64,000 bases of DNA from Rs1 sp036960485 (GTDB lineage: Bacteria; Pseudomonadota; Gammaproteobacteria; Pseudomonadales; Balneatricaceae). Where the stretch lies: assembly GCA_036960485.1 (NCBI GenBank), contig JBALXS010000012.1, positions 5,288 through 69,287 on the forward strand, read 5' to 3'. Below, piece after piece: positions 18,739-27,721 of this stretch. How positions within the stretch are numbered: the stretch's first letter is position 1; the number at the start of each line of letters is the position of its first letter. A model generated the notes under the pieces. It saw only the letters and a list, made by a program, of their open reading frames with translations. It did no database searches and had not been told where the DNA came from. The translations under genes and the position numbers were made by a program.

Positions 18739-20784
18739 CTATGTTGTTGCGTCATGCTCAGCTTGAGAAAGTGCTTTCATACTAACAGGTTCACCCAAAT
18801 GAAAGCCTTGTGAATAAGATATGCCCAAATTTTTAACGGTGTTAGCAACATCCTTACTGTGAACATACTCTGCAATTGTTTTTAGATTTAATCGATCAGC
18901 AAAATTCACAATTAATTCGGTGACAATTTTTGCATTTAAATCATGGTTAATATTTTTAATAATAGAGCCATCGATTTTAATGTAATCAGCATTTAAGCGG
19001 ATCAAATAATCAAAATTAGAATAACCTGTGCCGAAATCGTCGATAGCAATACGGCAACCAAAGTGTTTCATGTTTTCAATAAAAGCACTAACTTCTTCAT
19101 AGTTTTCAATACCCTCATCTTCAACAATTTCTAACACTAAGCGTTGAGATATTCTTTCATACTGCTTAATTTTGGAGATTAGATAGCCAACAGTTTCTAC
19201 ATCTAAAATATCCTCTAAGCTTAGATTAATAGAGAAGCTCTCTTGGCGATGCTCAAAGAAACTAAACGCTTTAGCAATAACAATGCGTGTTAAAACTGGA
19301 TATATACGGGTTTTTTTCGCAATATCAAGAAACGCATACGGGGAAACAACTGTACCGTCAATTTCAATGTAACGTATTAAACATTCAAACTTATCTATTT
19401 GGTCGGTGTCATTATTAAAAATAGGCTGTAAAAACACTTCGATTCTATCATCTTGCACCGCTTCATTAAGTTTGTTTGTCCACAGAATATTACGTTTTAA
19501 ATGGTCTTTTATTTGCAAATTCTCATCAAATACAACCATATCTTTTTTGCATATCTTCGCATGGTTCATGGCTATTTCAGCGTTGATGAAATAGTTTTTT
19601 TGCATGGCAATACCACACAATAACCTCAATGATAACTTATGGCTGTTAACCATAAAATCATGCTGATGAATATGCTCCAAAAGTTCTGTTGTTATGCTTT
19701 TGAACTCATCGGTAGTAATAGAATCATCAGCTAACAAGCCAAATTGATCACCCGTGAGTTTGTACAGCTTAATAGCTTTATTGCGCAGAAACCCGGCGAA
19801 AATAGTGGCTAGTTCAACGAGTACTCTGTCACCAACTTCAAAGCCATAGTACTCATTAATATCTTTAAAGCGTGCGATATTAATGATGGAGAATTTACAG
19901 TAATCAATCAGTTTGAAATCTTCAAGCAGCTTCTGCCGGTTAGGTAACTGCGTCATATGGTCAGTTACCTGAATGCGTATTCTTTGTTCTTGTAATATCA
20001 GATCAGTGACTTCATTACGTATTGCCATGAACTCACGAATATTGCCTTCGTGATCAAGAATAGGCACTATAAAAGATTGTACATAGTAAGTTTTATTTTT
20101 TTTACTGCGGTTTTTAATAACACCTTTCCAGACACGCCTGTCTAAAATAGTGCGCCAAATATCAACAAACGTTGCCCTTGGCGTATCGGGATGACGAATG
20201 ATATTGTGGCTTTTACCTATTAACTCTTCTTTACTAAAGCCTGATACACAACAGAATTGCTCGTTTACGTAGGTGATTTTACCTGTTACATCGGTTTTAG
20301 AAACAATAGAGCTTTCATCTACCGCTTTTTTGTACTCGTTGAGTAAAGAGTGGTTAATCAATAGTTCTCGATCTTTTAATTGAAGACTCTGTTCCAGTTT
20401 TCGTTGTTCTTGTTTTTGTGGAGTTATGTCAGTAATAAAACCTTCTATATAGGTAAGATCTTCTTGAGCATCATATTTGACCACACCTTGTTCCCAAAGC
20501 CATTTTAACTGCCCTTGTCTAGTTCTGATGCGGTATTCGCAATTGAAAGGAATTTCATTTTCTATTGCATTGTCAACAATTTTAACTAGTCCATCTATGT
20601 CTTCATCAAGAATAAGCTCTGCGAAAGAGGTGGTTTTGTTAAGCAGCAGTTCTTCACTGGTATAGCCTGTTAACGATTCACAACCACTACTGATGAAGAG
20701 CATAGTCCAATGTTCATCATTTTTACATTTATACAATAACCCAGGTAAACTATTGAGAAGATCGATAGCATCGTTCAATGACAT
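18739..20784 (-). CDS. Soluble PAS-PAS-degenerate GGDEF-EAL protein, likely c-di-GMP phosphodiesterase
   Basis: A 681-residue cytoplasmic protein without membrane helices. Two PAS domains (about 1-120 and 150-270) precede a GGDEF-like domain whose signature is TGDQF (344-348), so cyclase activity is unlikely. The EAL domain has ECL (467-469) in place of EAL, but the catalytic pattern is kept: the Glu of ECL, Asn in INLSLED, Glu in LEIVEDEG, the paired Asp in DDFGTGYSN, Lys in YIKIDGSI and Glu in IAEYV. I infer an active phosphodiesterase with a possibly regulatory, GTP-binding GGDEF domain. The second PAS resembles Aer-type redox PAS domains (NIIRHPDTPR), which bind FAD in that family. AGGA lies seven bases before the ATG. 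Confidence 0.9.
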   Translation of the reverse strand: MSLNDAIDLLNSLPGLLYKCKNDEHWTMLFISSGCESLTGYTSEELLLNKTTSFAELILDEDIDGLVKIVDNAIENEIPFNCEYRIRTRQGQLKWLWEQGVVKYDAQEDLTYIEGFITDITPQKQEQRKLEQSLQLKDRELLINHSLLNEYKKAVDESSIVSKTDVTGKITYVNEQFCCVSGFSKEELIGKSHNIIRHPDTPRATFVDIWRTILDRRVWKGVIKNRSKKNKTYYVQSFIVPILDHEGNIREFMAIRNEVTDLILQEQRIRIQVTDHMTQLPNRQKLLEDFKLIDYCKFSIINIARFKDINEYYGFEVGDRVLVELATIFAGFLRNKAIKLYKLTGDQFGLLADDSITTDEFKSITTELLEHIHQHDFMVNSHKLSLRLLCGIAMQKNYFINAEIAMNHAKICKKDMVVFDENLQIKDHLKRNILWTNKLNEAVQDDRIEVFLQPIFNNDTDQIDKFECLIRYIEIDGTVVSPYAFLDIAKKTRIYPVLTRIVIAKAFSFFEHRQESFSINLSLEDILDVETVGYLISKIKQYERISQRLVLEIVEDEGIENYEEVSAFIENMKHFGCRIAIDDFGTGYSNFDYLIRLNADYIKIDGSIIKNINHDLNAKIVTELIVNFADRLNLKTIAEYVHSKDVANTVKNLGISYSQGFHLGEPVSMKALSQAEHDATT

Positions 20785-21004
20785 TGTGGGTCCTTAACAC
20801 TGGTTAGCTAGTATTTAATACTAGCTAATATTTTATAGATTGAAGCTATGAGATGAATTTAGCTGTGAGTAAGATGACTGTTTAATAAAATCTTTCTCGT
20901 AATGAAGTATAGCTTAGATAATATCAGTAATAAGCAATATGTGAGCAAAGCTTGATTGAACTCAAATTAATTAATTTTTGTAACGGGTTATCAATACAAA
21001 TCAA

Positions 21005-22426
21005 TTACGACTCTAGCTGCCGATTGATCAATTCGCACAACTGCTGCAATTTATCACTTACTCTCATTCCATCTTTCAGTTCGTACTCTAAAGGCCAACC
21101 TATATTCAGGCGGATACAATCTTTGTATAGTGCCAATGTAGAAAACTCAGCCCCATGCTTAAAATTTAACCCTTGCTCAGTTGCCTTGCCATAGATACTT
21201 AAAAAATCGAATCCTGGTATTTGTAACCACATCACCATGCCTCCTTGTAAAGTACTAACACAAGCATGTTTGGGCAAGCGTTCAGTAAGAAAACGATGAT
21301 AAGCCGCAGCGTGCAAAGATAAGCTAAGCGTGGTCTTTTTAAGATGTTTACTATACTGACCACTATTAATAAATTCGAAAAAGGCAGCTTGCACAGGCAC
21401 ATTCACTGCTAAAGAATTTACTTGGCGATGGTTAATGTAAGTTGTATAAAATCGACCTGGTGCGCACCACCCCAAACGATAGCTTGGGGCCACTGTTTTA
21501 GAAATAGACCCACACCAAATAACCCAGCCTTGATCATCCCAATATTTAATCGGTTTAGGTTTATAATTATTAAAGCCTAGCTCTAAAAATACATCATCTT
21601 CGATAATAGGTATTTGATACTTTGCGGCTAATTTAGCCAATAATTTCTTTTGTTCAATCGATAAACATAACCCGTGCGGATTGATAAAATTCGCACTAAA
21701 TAAACCTGCTTTTAAGGCACCTGCTTGCATATAGAACTCGAGCTGCGTTAAATCTAATTGAGCATTATGACAAGGTATTTCCAGTACCTTGCGTTGCATA
21801 CTTAACAGTAAATTTAGCAAGCCGCTAAAGCATGGAGAGGAGATGGCAATAGTATCACCAACCTCTGAAACAATATCTATGGCGCTTCGCACTGCATCGA
21901 TGCAACCATTGGTAATAATTAACGCTTGTGCCGGTAGCCTAAAATAGTTTTGTGATACATGTTCTGACAAAGCACTGCGTAAACTCAATTCACCGCTCGC
22001 GGCTGGGTATTGATAGTTTTCATTGGTATTGCGTAAATTGCCGCGATGAAAGCAGCGATTTAATATTTCTCTGGGAATCAAACCAGCGGCTAATTGAGCT
22101 GTATAGAAAGGGTGCTCACTATAATTATTTGCTACTTGAGCATAGCCATTGGGCACGGTAACTGACGCCGAAAACTTAGGGAAGGTAGGTGCATTGGAAA
22201 TGGTTAATGGACGAGTAATAAAATATCCCGACTGTGGCTTAACGCTCAACCAACCCTGTTCGTGTAATTTGTTGTAACAGTTTAAAGCCGTGGTCATGCT
22301 AACAGTGTGTAACTTAGCAAACTGCCTAACTGAGAGCATTCTTGCACCTAAAACCAATCTATCCTCGATGATATCTTGCATCACGCTACTAGCTAACTGT
22401 TTATAACGAATCATCTTTTCACCCAT
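21005..22426 (-). CDS. MocR/PdxR-type transcriptional regulator (GntR HTH + aminotransferase-like domain)
   Basis: A 473-residue regulator. The N-terminal 70 residues are a GntR winged helix (RMLSVRQFAKLHTVSMTTALNCYNKL). The rest is a fold-type I aminotransferase domain used as a PLP-dependent effector sensor. The PLP lysine is Lys310 in GSISKTVAPSYRLGW, with the usual upstream NPHG and EDD segments. The gene is divergent from an EamA-type exporter, the common layout in which a MocR protein controls a neighbouring transporter. A perfect 11-bp inverted repeat lies in the shared control region. The start at 22426 is not certain: an ATG four codons later (MIRYKQLA) is nearly as good. Confidence 0.9.
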   Translation of the reverse strand: MGEKMIRYKQLASSVMQDIIEDRLVLGARMLSVRQFAKLHTVSMTTALNCYNKLHEQGWLSVKPQSGYFITRPLTISNAPTFPKFSASVTVPNGYAQVANNYSEHPFYTAQLAAGLIPREILNRCFHRGNLRNTNENYQYPAASGELSLRSALSEHVSQNYFRLPAQALIITNGCIDAVRSAIDIVSEVGDTIAISSPCFSGLLNLLLSMQRKVLEIPCHNAQLDLTQLEFYMQAGALKAGLFSANFINPHGLCLSIEQKKLLAKLAAKYQIPIIEDDVFLELGFNNYKPKPIKYWDDQGWVIWCGSISKTVAPSYRLGWCAPGRFYTTYINHRQVNSLAVNVPVQAAFFEFINSGQYSKHLKKTTLSLSLHAAAYHRFLTERLPKHACVSTLQGGMVMWLQIPGFDFLSIYGKATEQGLNFKHGAEFSTLALYKDCIRLNIGWPLEYELKDGMRVSDKLQQLCELINRQLES

Positions 22427-22493
22427 TCACTGCGCTTTTTATAAAGCTGTAACTGACAGCTATTCAATACTGTACTCTTTTTTTATATAAAAA

Positions 22494-22550
22494 TTGTATC
22501 TGTTATCTTTTTTGACTTCAATACAAAATACCTCTTCTTAAAAAGATAAC
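22494..22550. promoter_or_regulatory. Inverted repeats in the MocR/EamA divergent control region
   Basis: GTTATCTTTTT (22502-22512) and AAAAAGATAAC (22540-22550) are perfect complements. Nested with them, TTGTAT (22494-22499) faces ATACAA (22521-22526). Positions between divergent start codons suit an operator for the MocR-type regulator. Function is inferred from place and symmetry only. Confidence 0.45.
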
Positions 22551-22593
22551 CTCCTAATAAAGCGAGGTTAAATTAAAAGCTAAGGATATTGTC

Positions 22594-23511
22594 ATGAAAC
22601 CGCTACACCTATGGATCGCCATCTTTGTCACTTGCTTGTGGGGGTTCAATTTTTCAGTGATTAAGCTTGGCGTAGATGAAACAAACCCTTTTATTCTCAT
22701 GGGCTTACGATTTACCTTTGCCGCTTTTCCCTTATGCTTTTTTATTAAAAAGCCACACACTTCATGGTTCTATATCGTCATATATGGGTTAGCTTTTGGT
22801 GTAGGAGTATGGGGGGTAATGGCACTATCAATTAATCAGGGGCTATCCGCAGGAATGGCCAGCACGGTATTGCAAACAAGCGCTATGATTACCACATTAA
22901 TCGGTGTTTTTTATTTTAAAGAAGTGCTATCTAACAGCCAATTAGCAGGGTTAATGATTGCTGCATTAGGCTTATTAATGATGTTCTATATTGATGATGG
23001 TTCAGTAACGGCTATCGGTATTACCTTAGCGATTACTGCTGCCTGCAGCTTAGCGCTAACTAACTTCTTGATCAAAAAAGCGCAGATAAAAGAAATGTTC
23101 GCTTTTATCGTTTATTCAAGTTTATTTGCACCTATTCCATTATTCACCATTGCATTGGTAAGCGAAGGGGGTGACTTTTTAAGTTTCGGACAAACCGCTT
23201 TTAACCAAGTAATGAATTCATCAGCGCTGATCTCCGCTCTTATTCAAGCGTATCCAACAACATTACTGGGATACTGGCTATGGAATAAATTACAAACTAT
23301 TTACCCTTTATCGATGATGAGCCCTATCCGCTTATTAGTCCCTGTTTTTGGGTTACTAGGCTCTGTTATATTTTACGCTGAAGAAGTATCTAACCTTAAA
23401 ATATTGGCTTTTTCTTGTATTGTTTTTGGGGTTTCGCTGCCAGTGATGATTAGCTTATTCACCCGCTTACAAAAACTAATATATATTAAAGTATCACCGA
23501 ACCATCGCTGA
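22594..23511 (+). CDS. EamA-family (DMT superfamily) transporter
   Basis: A 305-residue integral membrane protein with about ten hydrophobic helices in two halves, the duplicated EamA arrangement. The N-terminus reads LWIAIFVTCLWGFNFSVIKLG, typical for the family. The second repeat begins near ALTNFLIKKAQ and the motif AYPTTLLGYWLWNKL lies in the last third. EamA proteins export amino acids or other metabolites; the substrate here is unknown. AAGGA lies eight bases before the ATG. The divergent MocR-type gene probably regulates it. The C-terminal tail is short and basic. Confidence 0.88.
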   Translation: MKPLHLWIAIFVTCLWGFNFSVIKLGVDETNPFILMGLRFTFAAFPLCFFIKKPHTSWFYIVIYGLAFGVGVWGVMALSINQGLSAGMASTVLQTSAMITTLIGVFYFKEVLSNSQLAGLMIAALGLLMMFYIDDGSVTAIGITLAITAACSLALTNFLIKKAQIKEMFAFIVYSSLFAPIPLFTIALVSEGGDFLSFGQTAFNQVMNSSALISALIQAYPTTLLGYWLWNKLQTIYPLSMMSPIRLLVPVFGLLGSVIFYAEEVSNLKILAFSCIVFGVSLPVMISLFTRLQKLIYIKVSPNHR

Positions 23512-23865
23512 GAAACACCCAAGCCCTGAATAAGAACTCCCAAGGGTTGCTGATTAAACTTTAAACCAGCCAGTCATAGTATTTAACTTAAAAGGCTGCA
23601 GTATTAATATGGCCAAACTATATATGTGCGATTCGCCTTGCTGTGCCTTCTCGCTTGAATTAATCGGCAAGTATTGCCGTTGTTTTGTGTGGCACTGACC
23701 TTAGGGATGTCTTTACAAGCATCGCAACGATTCAGGATAACCTTAACGAAGCGCGCAATATTCTTTATAGAGAGGAAGAATACGTATTTACAGATCCCCG
23801 ACAGTGCCGGCCTATGTCCAGTAAACATTTAGCAATCGGTCCCTACAAATGCTCTTCAAAGTTAA
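23512..23865. other. Intergenic region between convergent genes
   Basis: About 350 bases between the EamA gene (+) and the DOPA-dioxygenase-like gene (-). Base composition is less AT-rich than other spacers, and a short Cys-rich frame and some open frames exist, but none has a convincing start or family match. It may be decayed coding sequence that I cannot name. Confidence 0.35.
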
Positions 23866-24219
23866 CTAAGTACGAAATATATCTAGACTTAATTCAACTT
23901 CATCCCCTAACCAATACGCATACTCAGTGTGATCTTGCAGGTTGTTACCAGTCAATGCATGCACTAATACACTTAAACCATGGCGGTTGTCTTCAAGCCA
24001 CGCAATAAATGGGTCAAAATCAGCTGATGAAAAAGTTATTTGGCAGCTCCACTTGGGGTGAGGACCAATAGCTTTTTGATGCACCCTACCCATTTTCAAG
24101 GCAAATAAATCTGCTGCTTTTTTACATAAATCTGTAGCGAATCCTAGCGTTTCTTGTTCAAAATAAACATGGCAATGGTAATAATCATGACTATTAATGG
24201 GAGGTTTCAGTTTATTCAC
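23866..24219 (-). CDS. DOPA 4,5-dioxygenase family protein
   Basis: A 117-residue cytoplasmic protein of the small DOPA 4,5-dioxygenase-like family (aromatic ring-opening). The family pattern is clear: YHCHVYF near the N-terminus, GRVHQKAIGPHPKWSCQITF in the middle, then WLEDNRHGLSVLVHALTG and DHTEYAYWLG at the end. The conserved His residues are the likely metal ligands. Length fits the bacterial members (about 110-120). The physiological substrate of the bacterial proteins is mostly unknown. The gene has its own transcription direction and no obvious operon partner. Confidence 0.85.
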   Translation of the reverse strand: MNKLKPPINSHDYYHCHVYFEQETLGFATDLCKKAADLFALKMGRVHQKAIGPHPKWSCQITFSSADFDPFIAWLEDNRHGLSVLVHALTGNNLQDHTEYAYWLGDEVELSLDIFRT

Positions 24220-24455
24220 TTATTTATTTCCTTGTTTACATCCGCTGTAGGCAAAGCTGGAATGAGTTACGTTTAAGAGGTTCGTATGGAGAATAAGACC
24301 ATCAAATAATGATTGTTTAATGCCTCCCTATCAGCCACTAATACAACAGTATTAATGGAGCTAAATATTAAAGAGCCCCACTTTGAGAGGAGATGATAAC
24401 GACCAAAACAACAGTGCTTAAAATACACCTTTGACTGACATGAGCTATTTTATAT

Positions 24456-25055
24456 TTAAATACCTTCAATAGCTTTATGCGCGCAAGCTAAAGTTTGCGA
24501 TTCATTTTGACCAATACCACTACTATCAATAAATGAGATGTCGGTAATACCGATAAATCCCAATATATATCTTATATATGCGGAAATAAAGTCAATTTCA
24601 GTGCCTAATTTAGTACCACCAGAAACAATGACAATATAAGCTTTTTTATTTTTCACTAATCCAATTGGCCCGCTATCACCATATCGAAAGGTTAATTTAG
24701 ATCTAACAACTTGGTCAATCCACGCTTTAAAAGCGGCCGGCACACCAAAGTTATAGATAGGGAGACCAATCACAATTAGGTCAGCATTATTGATTTCATT
24801 AACTAATATATCGGACGTTGCCAAGAATTTTTTTTGCTCGGTAGTGCGCTCATTAACATCGGTAAAATTGGCTTTAATCCAGCTTTCATCGATTAAAGGG
24901 ATACCATCAGCCAAATCTCTAATCGTTACTTGGCTATTTTCCCCACTCGTGAATTGCTTGCTAATAAGTTGCTTAATTAACTTGTCTGATAAATCTCGAC
25001 TATAAGAACCTGTTTTTCTGATGCTTGAGTCAAGTCTCAGGATATTTACTGCCAT
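24456..25055 (-). CDS. azoR: FMN-dependent NADH-azoreductase / quinone reductase (AzoR family)
   Basis: A 199-residue flavodoxin-fold oxidoreductase. The N-terminus NILRLDSSIRKTGSYSRDL carries the phosphate-binding loop for FMN. LIVIGLPIYNFGVPAAFKAWIDQV is the second FMN contact region and is typical of AzoR. Family enzymes reduce quinones and azo dyes with NADH as homodimers and are linked to electrophile or quinone stress. GGGGGA lies just before the ATG. The SDR gene 98 bases upstream reads the same way and is under a TetR-type regulator, so joint expression is possible. However, a hairpin-forming repeat and the assembly gap lie between them. Confidence 0.88.
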   Translation of the reverse strand: MAVNILRLDSSIRKTGSYSRDLSDKLIKQLISKQFTSGENSQVTIRDLADGIPLIDESWIKANFTDVNERTTEQKKFLATSDILVNEINNADLIVIGLPIYNFGVPAAFKAWIDQVVRSKLTFRYGDSGPIGLVKNKKAYIVIVSGGTKLGTEIDFISAYIRYILGFIGITDISFIDSSGIGQNESQTLACAHKAIEGI

Positions 25056-25097
25056 GCTTCCCCCAGTTTATATATTGATAATCTGTCGAATAAAAGA

Positions 25098-25137
25098 CAC
25101 CTACCGTTAAATTTAAGTTANNNNNNNNNNGTAGGTG
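25098..25137. other. Assembly gap (10 N) flanked by an inverted repeat
   Basis: Ten N are at 25121-25130. CACCTAC (25098-25104) and GTAGGTG (25131-25137) on its two sides are exact complements. The missing piece may be the loop of a strong hairpin or a longer repeat that broke the assembly; the real length is unknown. A terminator or a small insertion could be hidden here. Confidence 0.8.
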
Positions 25138-25152
25138 CTTACGTTTGTTACC

Positions 25153-25908
25153 TTAAGATAAAAGGGGATTTATATTCATTCCACCATCAATGTTATATTC
25201 TCCACCGGTGATGAAAGAAGCATCATCAGAGGCTAAGAATGTAACGAGTTTTGCAATATCTGCTGGTTGTCCAAAACGCTTTAAGGGAATCCTATTTTGC
25301 ATCGCCCCTGCAAAATCATTTAACTGTTCTTCTGGCATCCCTGTTTTAGCAAAAATAGGCGTATATGTCGGACCTGGGTTAACAGAGTTTACGCGTATTT
25401 TACGCGGTGCAAGCTCAGTAGCAGCCGTTCTTGTATATGAATTTAGCGCCGCTTTAGAAGCCGCGTAAATAGCCGTATTTGGCATACCTGTATAAGCATT
25501 AATAGAAGAAAGGTTAATAATTGAGGCACCATCATTAATAATAGGTAAAAACTTTTCAGTGGTAAATACTGCACCTTTGAAGTTAATACCCATCTGAGTA
25601 TCAAACATTTCCTCTGTATTTTGGCCTACTGGCGCAGGGCTGAAAATTCCCGCATTAACAAATAATACATCGATGCTGCCAAATTCTTGTTTCACTTGCT
25701 CTACCAGTGCATCAATTGCAGATAAATCTATAACATCAGCAACGATGCCTTTAACCCCTAATTCAGTAGCCGCAGTCGCCACCTTATCAGCGGACCTACC
25801 CGTAATGACTACGTTTGCGCCTGCGTCTTTAAAATATTTTGCAGTTTCATAACCAATACCACTATTACCACCAGTGACGACTGCTACTTTTCCCGTTAAA
25901 TCATTCAT
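25153..25908 (-). CDS. SDR family NAD(P)-dependent oxidoreductase
   Basis: A 251-residue classical short-chain dehydrogenase/reductase. TGGNSGIG (12-19) is the cofactor-binding loop, NAG (85-87) is the structural motif, the catalytic Ser lies in INLSS near 134-135, and Tyr148-x3-Lys152 (YAASK) completes the active site. The cofactor-specificity region ITGRSADK, with Arg after the second strand, hints at NADPH. The substrate is unknown. GGGA lies upstream of the ATG. The gene is divergent from a TetR-family regulator, and a palindrome lies within its likely promoter, so it is probably the regulator's main target, perhaps with azoR downstream. Confidence 0.9.
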   Translation of the reverse strand: MNDLTGKVAVVTGGNSGIGYETAKYFKDAGANVVITGRSADKVATAATELGVKGIVADVIDLSAIDALVEQVKQEFGSIDVLFVNAGIFSPAPVGQNTEEMFDTQMGINFKGAVFTTEKFLPIINDGASIINLSSINAYTGMPNTAIYAASKAALNSYTRTAATELAPRKIRVNSVNPGPTYTPIFAKTGMPEEQLNDFAGAMQNRIPLKRFGQPADIAKLVTFLASDDASFITGGEYNIDGGMNINPLLS

Positions 25909-25945
25909 TCGTTTATTCCCTATTAATTTTTTATCAAAACAATTT

Positions 25946-25961
25946 TGTACCGATCAGTACA
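25946..25961. promoter_or_regulatory. Likely TetR-type operator between SDR and TetR genes
   Basis: TGTAC and GTACA flank CGATCA, giving a 16-bp imperfect palindrome resembling the ACCGATCGGT core bound by several TetR repressors. On the minus strand it falls between TTGTCA and TACAAA, a plausible -35/-10 pair for the SDR gene. TTGACA at 25965-25970 could be the -35 box of the tetR gene. One site could therefore control both genes. Confidence 0.5.
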
Positions 25962-26028
25962 GTATTGACAATCTATACCTAACGGTTCACAATTACAAGC
26001 ATATATTTTATTAAATTTGGAATTAACT

Positions 26029-26625
26029 ATGACAGCAGGCCGCCATCGCAGCTTTGATAAAGACAATGCACTTGAAAAAGCCATGCTGGTATTTTGGAAG
26101 AATGGGTATCCCGGCACCTCGCTAACTGATCTAACTAATGTCATGGGTATTAATAAATCGAGCCTTTATGCTGCTTTTGGAAATAAAGAACAATTATTCA
26201 ATCAAGCTATTGATTTTTATTTAAATAAACACGGCGCAATCCATTTAGATGAGCTTTTTAAAACGGAACTAAGCCTAAAGACACGAATCAAAAACTACCT
26301 ATTATCTATTGCGAATATGCTAATAAACCCAGACTTACCTAAAGGCTGCTTAATTTGTCTTTCTACTGTAGAAATAGCTGGAGCTTGCCTGCCTGATAAT
26401 TCGGCAAAAAATATTGGTGACATCAATCAACAAACTATTTTGACGTTAACTGATTTTTTTGAAAAAGAACAAAAAGCAGGAAACTTAATTGCTCGACATT
26501 CGCCGAGCACGGTAGCTAATTATCTTTTAACATTACAATTCGGCTTGGCTGTTTCTGCGAGAAATGGAGGTAACATAGGAGAGCTTAAAGAGGTTATAAA
26601 CTTCTCTATCGTCCTGTTTAACTAG
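26029..26625 (+). CDS. TetR/AcrR family transcriptional regulator
   Basis: A 198-residue repressor-type protein. The N-terminal helix-turn-helix reads YPGTSLTDLTNVMGINKSSLYAAFGNKEQLF, the standard TetR DNA-binding pattern. The C-terminal ligand domain contains LINPDLPKGCLICLST, as in the YxaF/LmrA-like or AcuR-like subgroup with Cys in this position. The ATG at 26029 is chosen over a TTG 12 bases upstream because GGA lies seven bases before it and MTAGRHRSFD is a normal start. It probably represses the divergent SDR gene and itself through the palindrome at 25946-25961. The inducer is unknown; quinone or electrophile stress would fit the neighbours. Confidence 0.9.
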   Translation: MTAGRHRSFDKDNALEKAMLVFWKNGYPGTSLTDLTNVMGINKSSLYAAFGNKEQLFNQAIDFYLNKHGAIHLDELFKTELSLKTRIKNYLLSIANMLINPDLPKGCLICLSTVEIAGACLPDNSAKNIGDINQQTILTLTDFFEKEQKAGNLIARHSPSTVANYLLTLQFGLAVSARNGGNIGELKEVINFSIVLFN

Positions 26626-27073
26626 CGACTTTTGGCAAAGCTATAGCTACCACCCTTTGCCCTATCATTATCTGTATTTGTCCTAGGGTTTAAGGTCTCC
26701 TAGCTAATTCGCTTTGAGCCCTTAATCTCTCTAGAGCAAGGTTTGGTGGTTTTATAACTAGAATAATTTGTCGTTCTTCCAACACTCACCTCTAGATACA
26801 CAGGATGATGGCCAGCCTTTTATTCCCACCTTTAAGTAACAATAGCTATTATGAGATCTCAGCATTTAGATAAATTAATTTTAGTATCAGTAATCTACCT
26901 AATTGGCCATACAAAAAAATCGTTCAGATAAATGCTGGCTACTTCTCCATACTTCTTATCTATTCTCTCTTTTATTAATTCTTTAAGTATAAATATGTGC
27001 TCTTATTCATTTTTTCAGAATAACCATGAGAAATACGCTATGCTGGCAAAAATAATTACTAGAGATCTTATCA
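26626..27073. other. Intergenic region without recognisable feature
   Basis: 448 AT-rich bases between the TetR gene and the DsbA-like gene, both on the + strand. I see no gene, no remnant with a family match and no clear hairpin. The promoter of the DsbA-like gene should lie in the last 100 bases. Confidence 0.45.
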
Positions 27074-27721
27074 ATGGCTATAAAACTTAAACTGGATATA
27101 GTGTCCGACATATCTTGCCCTTGGTGCATTATTGGCTACCAAGCGCTGCAACAGGCACTTACGGCACTAGCGCCAAATATTACAGCCGACATCAGCTGGG
27201 AACCCTTTGAACTGAATCCTACGATGCCAGTAGAGGGCCAAGATATTGTTGAGCATATCACCGAAAAGTATGGCATTAGTGTTGCGCAAACAGAGCAAAA
27301 CCGGGCAATGATCCAACAGCGTGGTCTGGACCTGGGTTATGAATTTAGTAATAGAGATAAGGGGCGGATTTACAATACCTTCGACGCTCACCGACTTCTG
27401 TTTTGGGCTAAACAATTTGGCAAACAAACCGAACTTAAGCTCGCTCTTTTTGACTTATATTTCCAACAGAGCGGCGACCCGAGCAATCATCAACAATTAC
27501 TTACGGTAATAGGAAGTGTAGGACTAGATATTGAACAAGCAAAGCAAATACTAAACAGCACCCAATATGAGCCAGAAGTACGTGAGCGACAAAGCTTTTA
27601 CCGCAGCCAAGGTGTTGACTCTGTTCCCGCTGTAATCATTAACGATAAGCACTTAATCAGTGGCGGGCAGCCCGCTGAAGTATTCGAACAAGCTTTCAGA
27701 GAAATAGCGACCCAGCAATAA
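27074..27721 (+). CDS. DsbA/FrnE-family thioredoxin-fold oxidoreductase
   Basis: A 215-residue cytoplasmic protein of the FrnE/DsbA family. The redox motif is CPWC (residues 15-18) after the first strand (IVSDISCPWCIIG). The long helical insertion (residues 60-150) and the cis-proline region GVDSVPAVIIND are as in FrnE. There is no signal peptide, unlike periplasmic DsbA. Family members act as disulfide isomerases or oxidoreductases and are linked to oxidative stress or polyketide synthesis; a specific role here is unknown. Spacing to its neighbours suggests a single-gene unit. Confidence 0.88.
   Translation: MAIKLKLDIVSDISCPWCIIGYQALQQALTALAPNITADISWEPFELNPTMPVEGQDIVEHITEKYGISVAQTEQNRAMIQQRGLDLGYEFSNRDKGRIYNTFDAHRLLFWAKQFGKQTELKLALFDLYFQQSGDPSNHQQLLTVIGSVGLDIEQAKQILNSTQYEPEVRERQSFYRSQGVDSVPAVIINDKHLISGGQPAEVFEQAFREIATQQ

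Noticed and set aside
23609..23698. 29-codon Cys-rich frame beginning MAKLYMCDSPCC
   Set aside because: Shine-Dalgarno is too far away and no known small protein matches.
24456..25908. azoR and the SDR gene as a certain operon
   Set aside because: An inverted repeat and an assembly gap lie between them, so a terminator may be hidden; only possible co-expression is stated.
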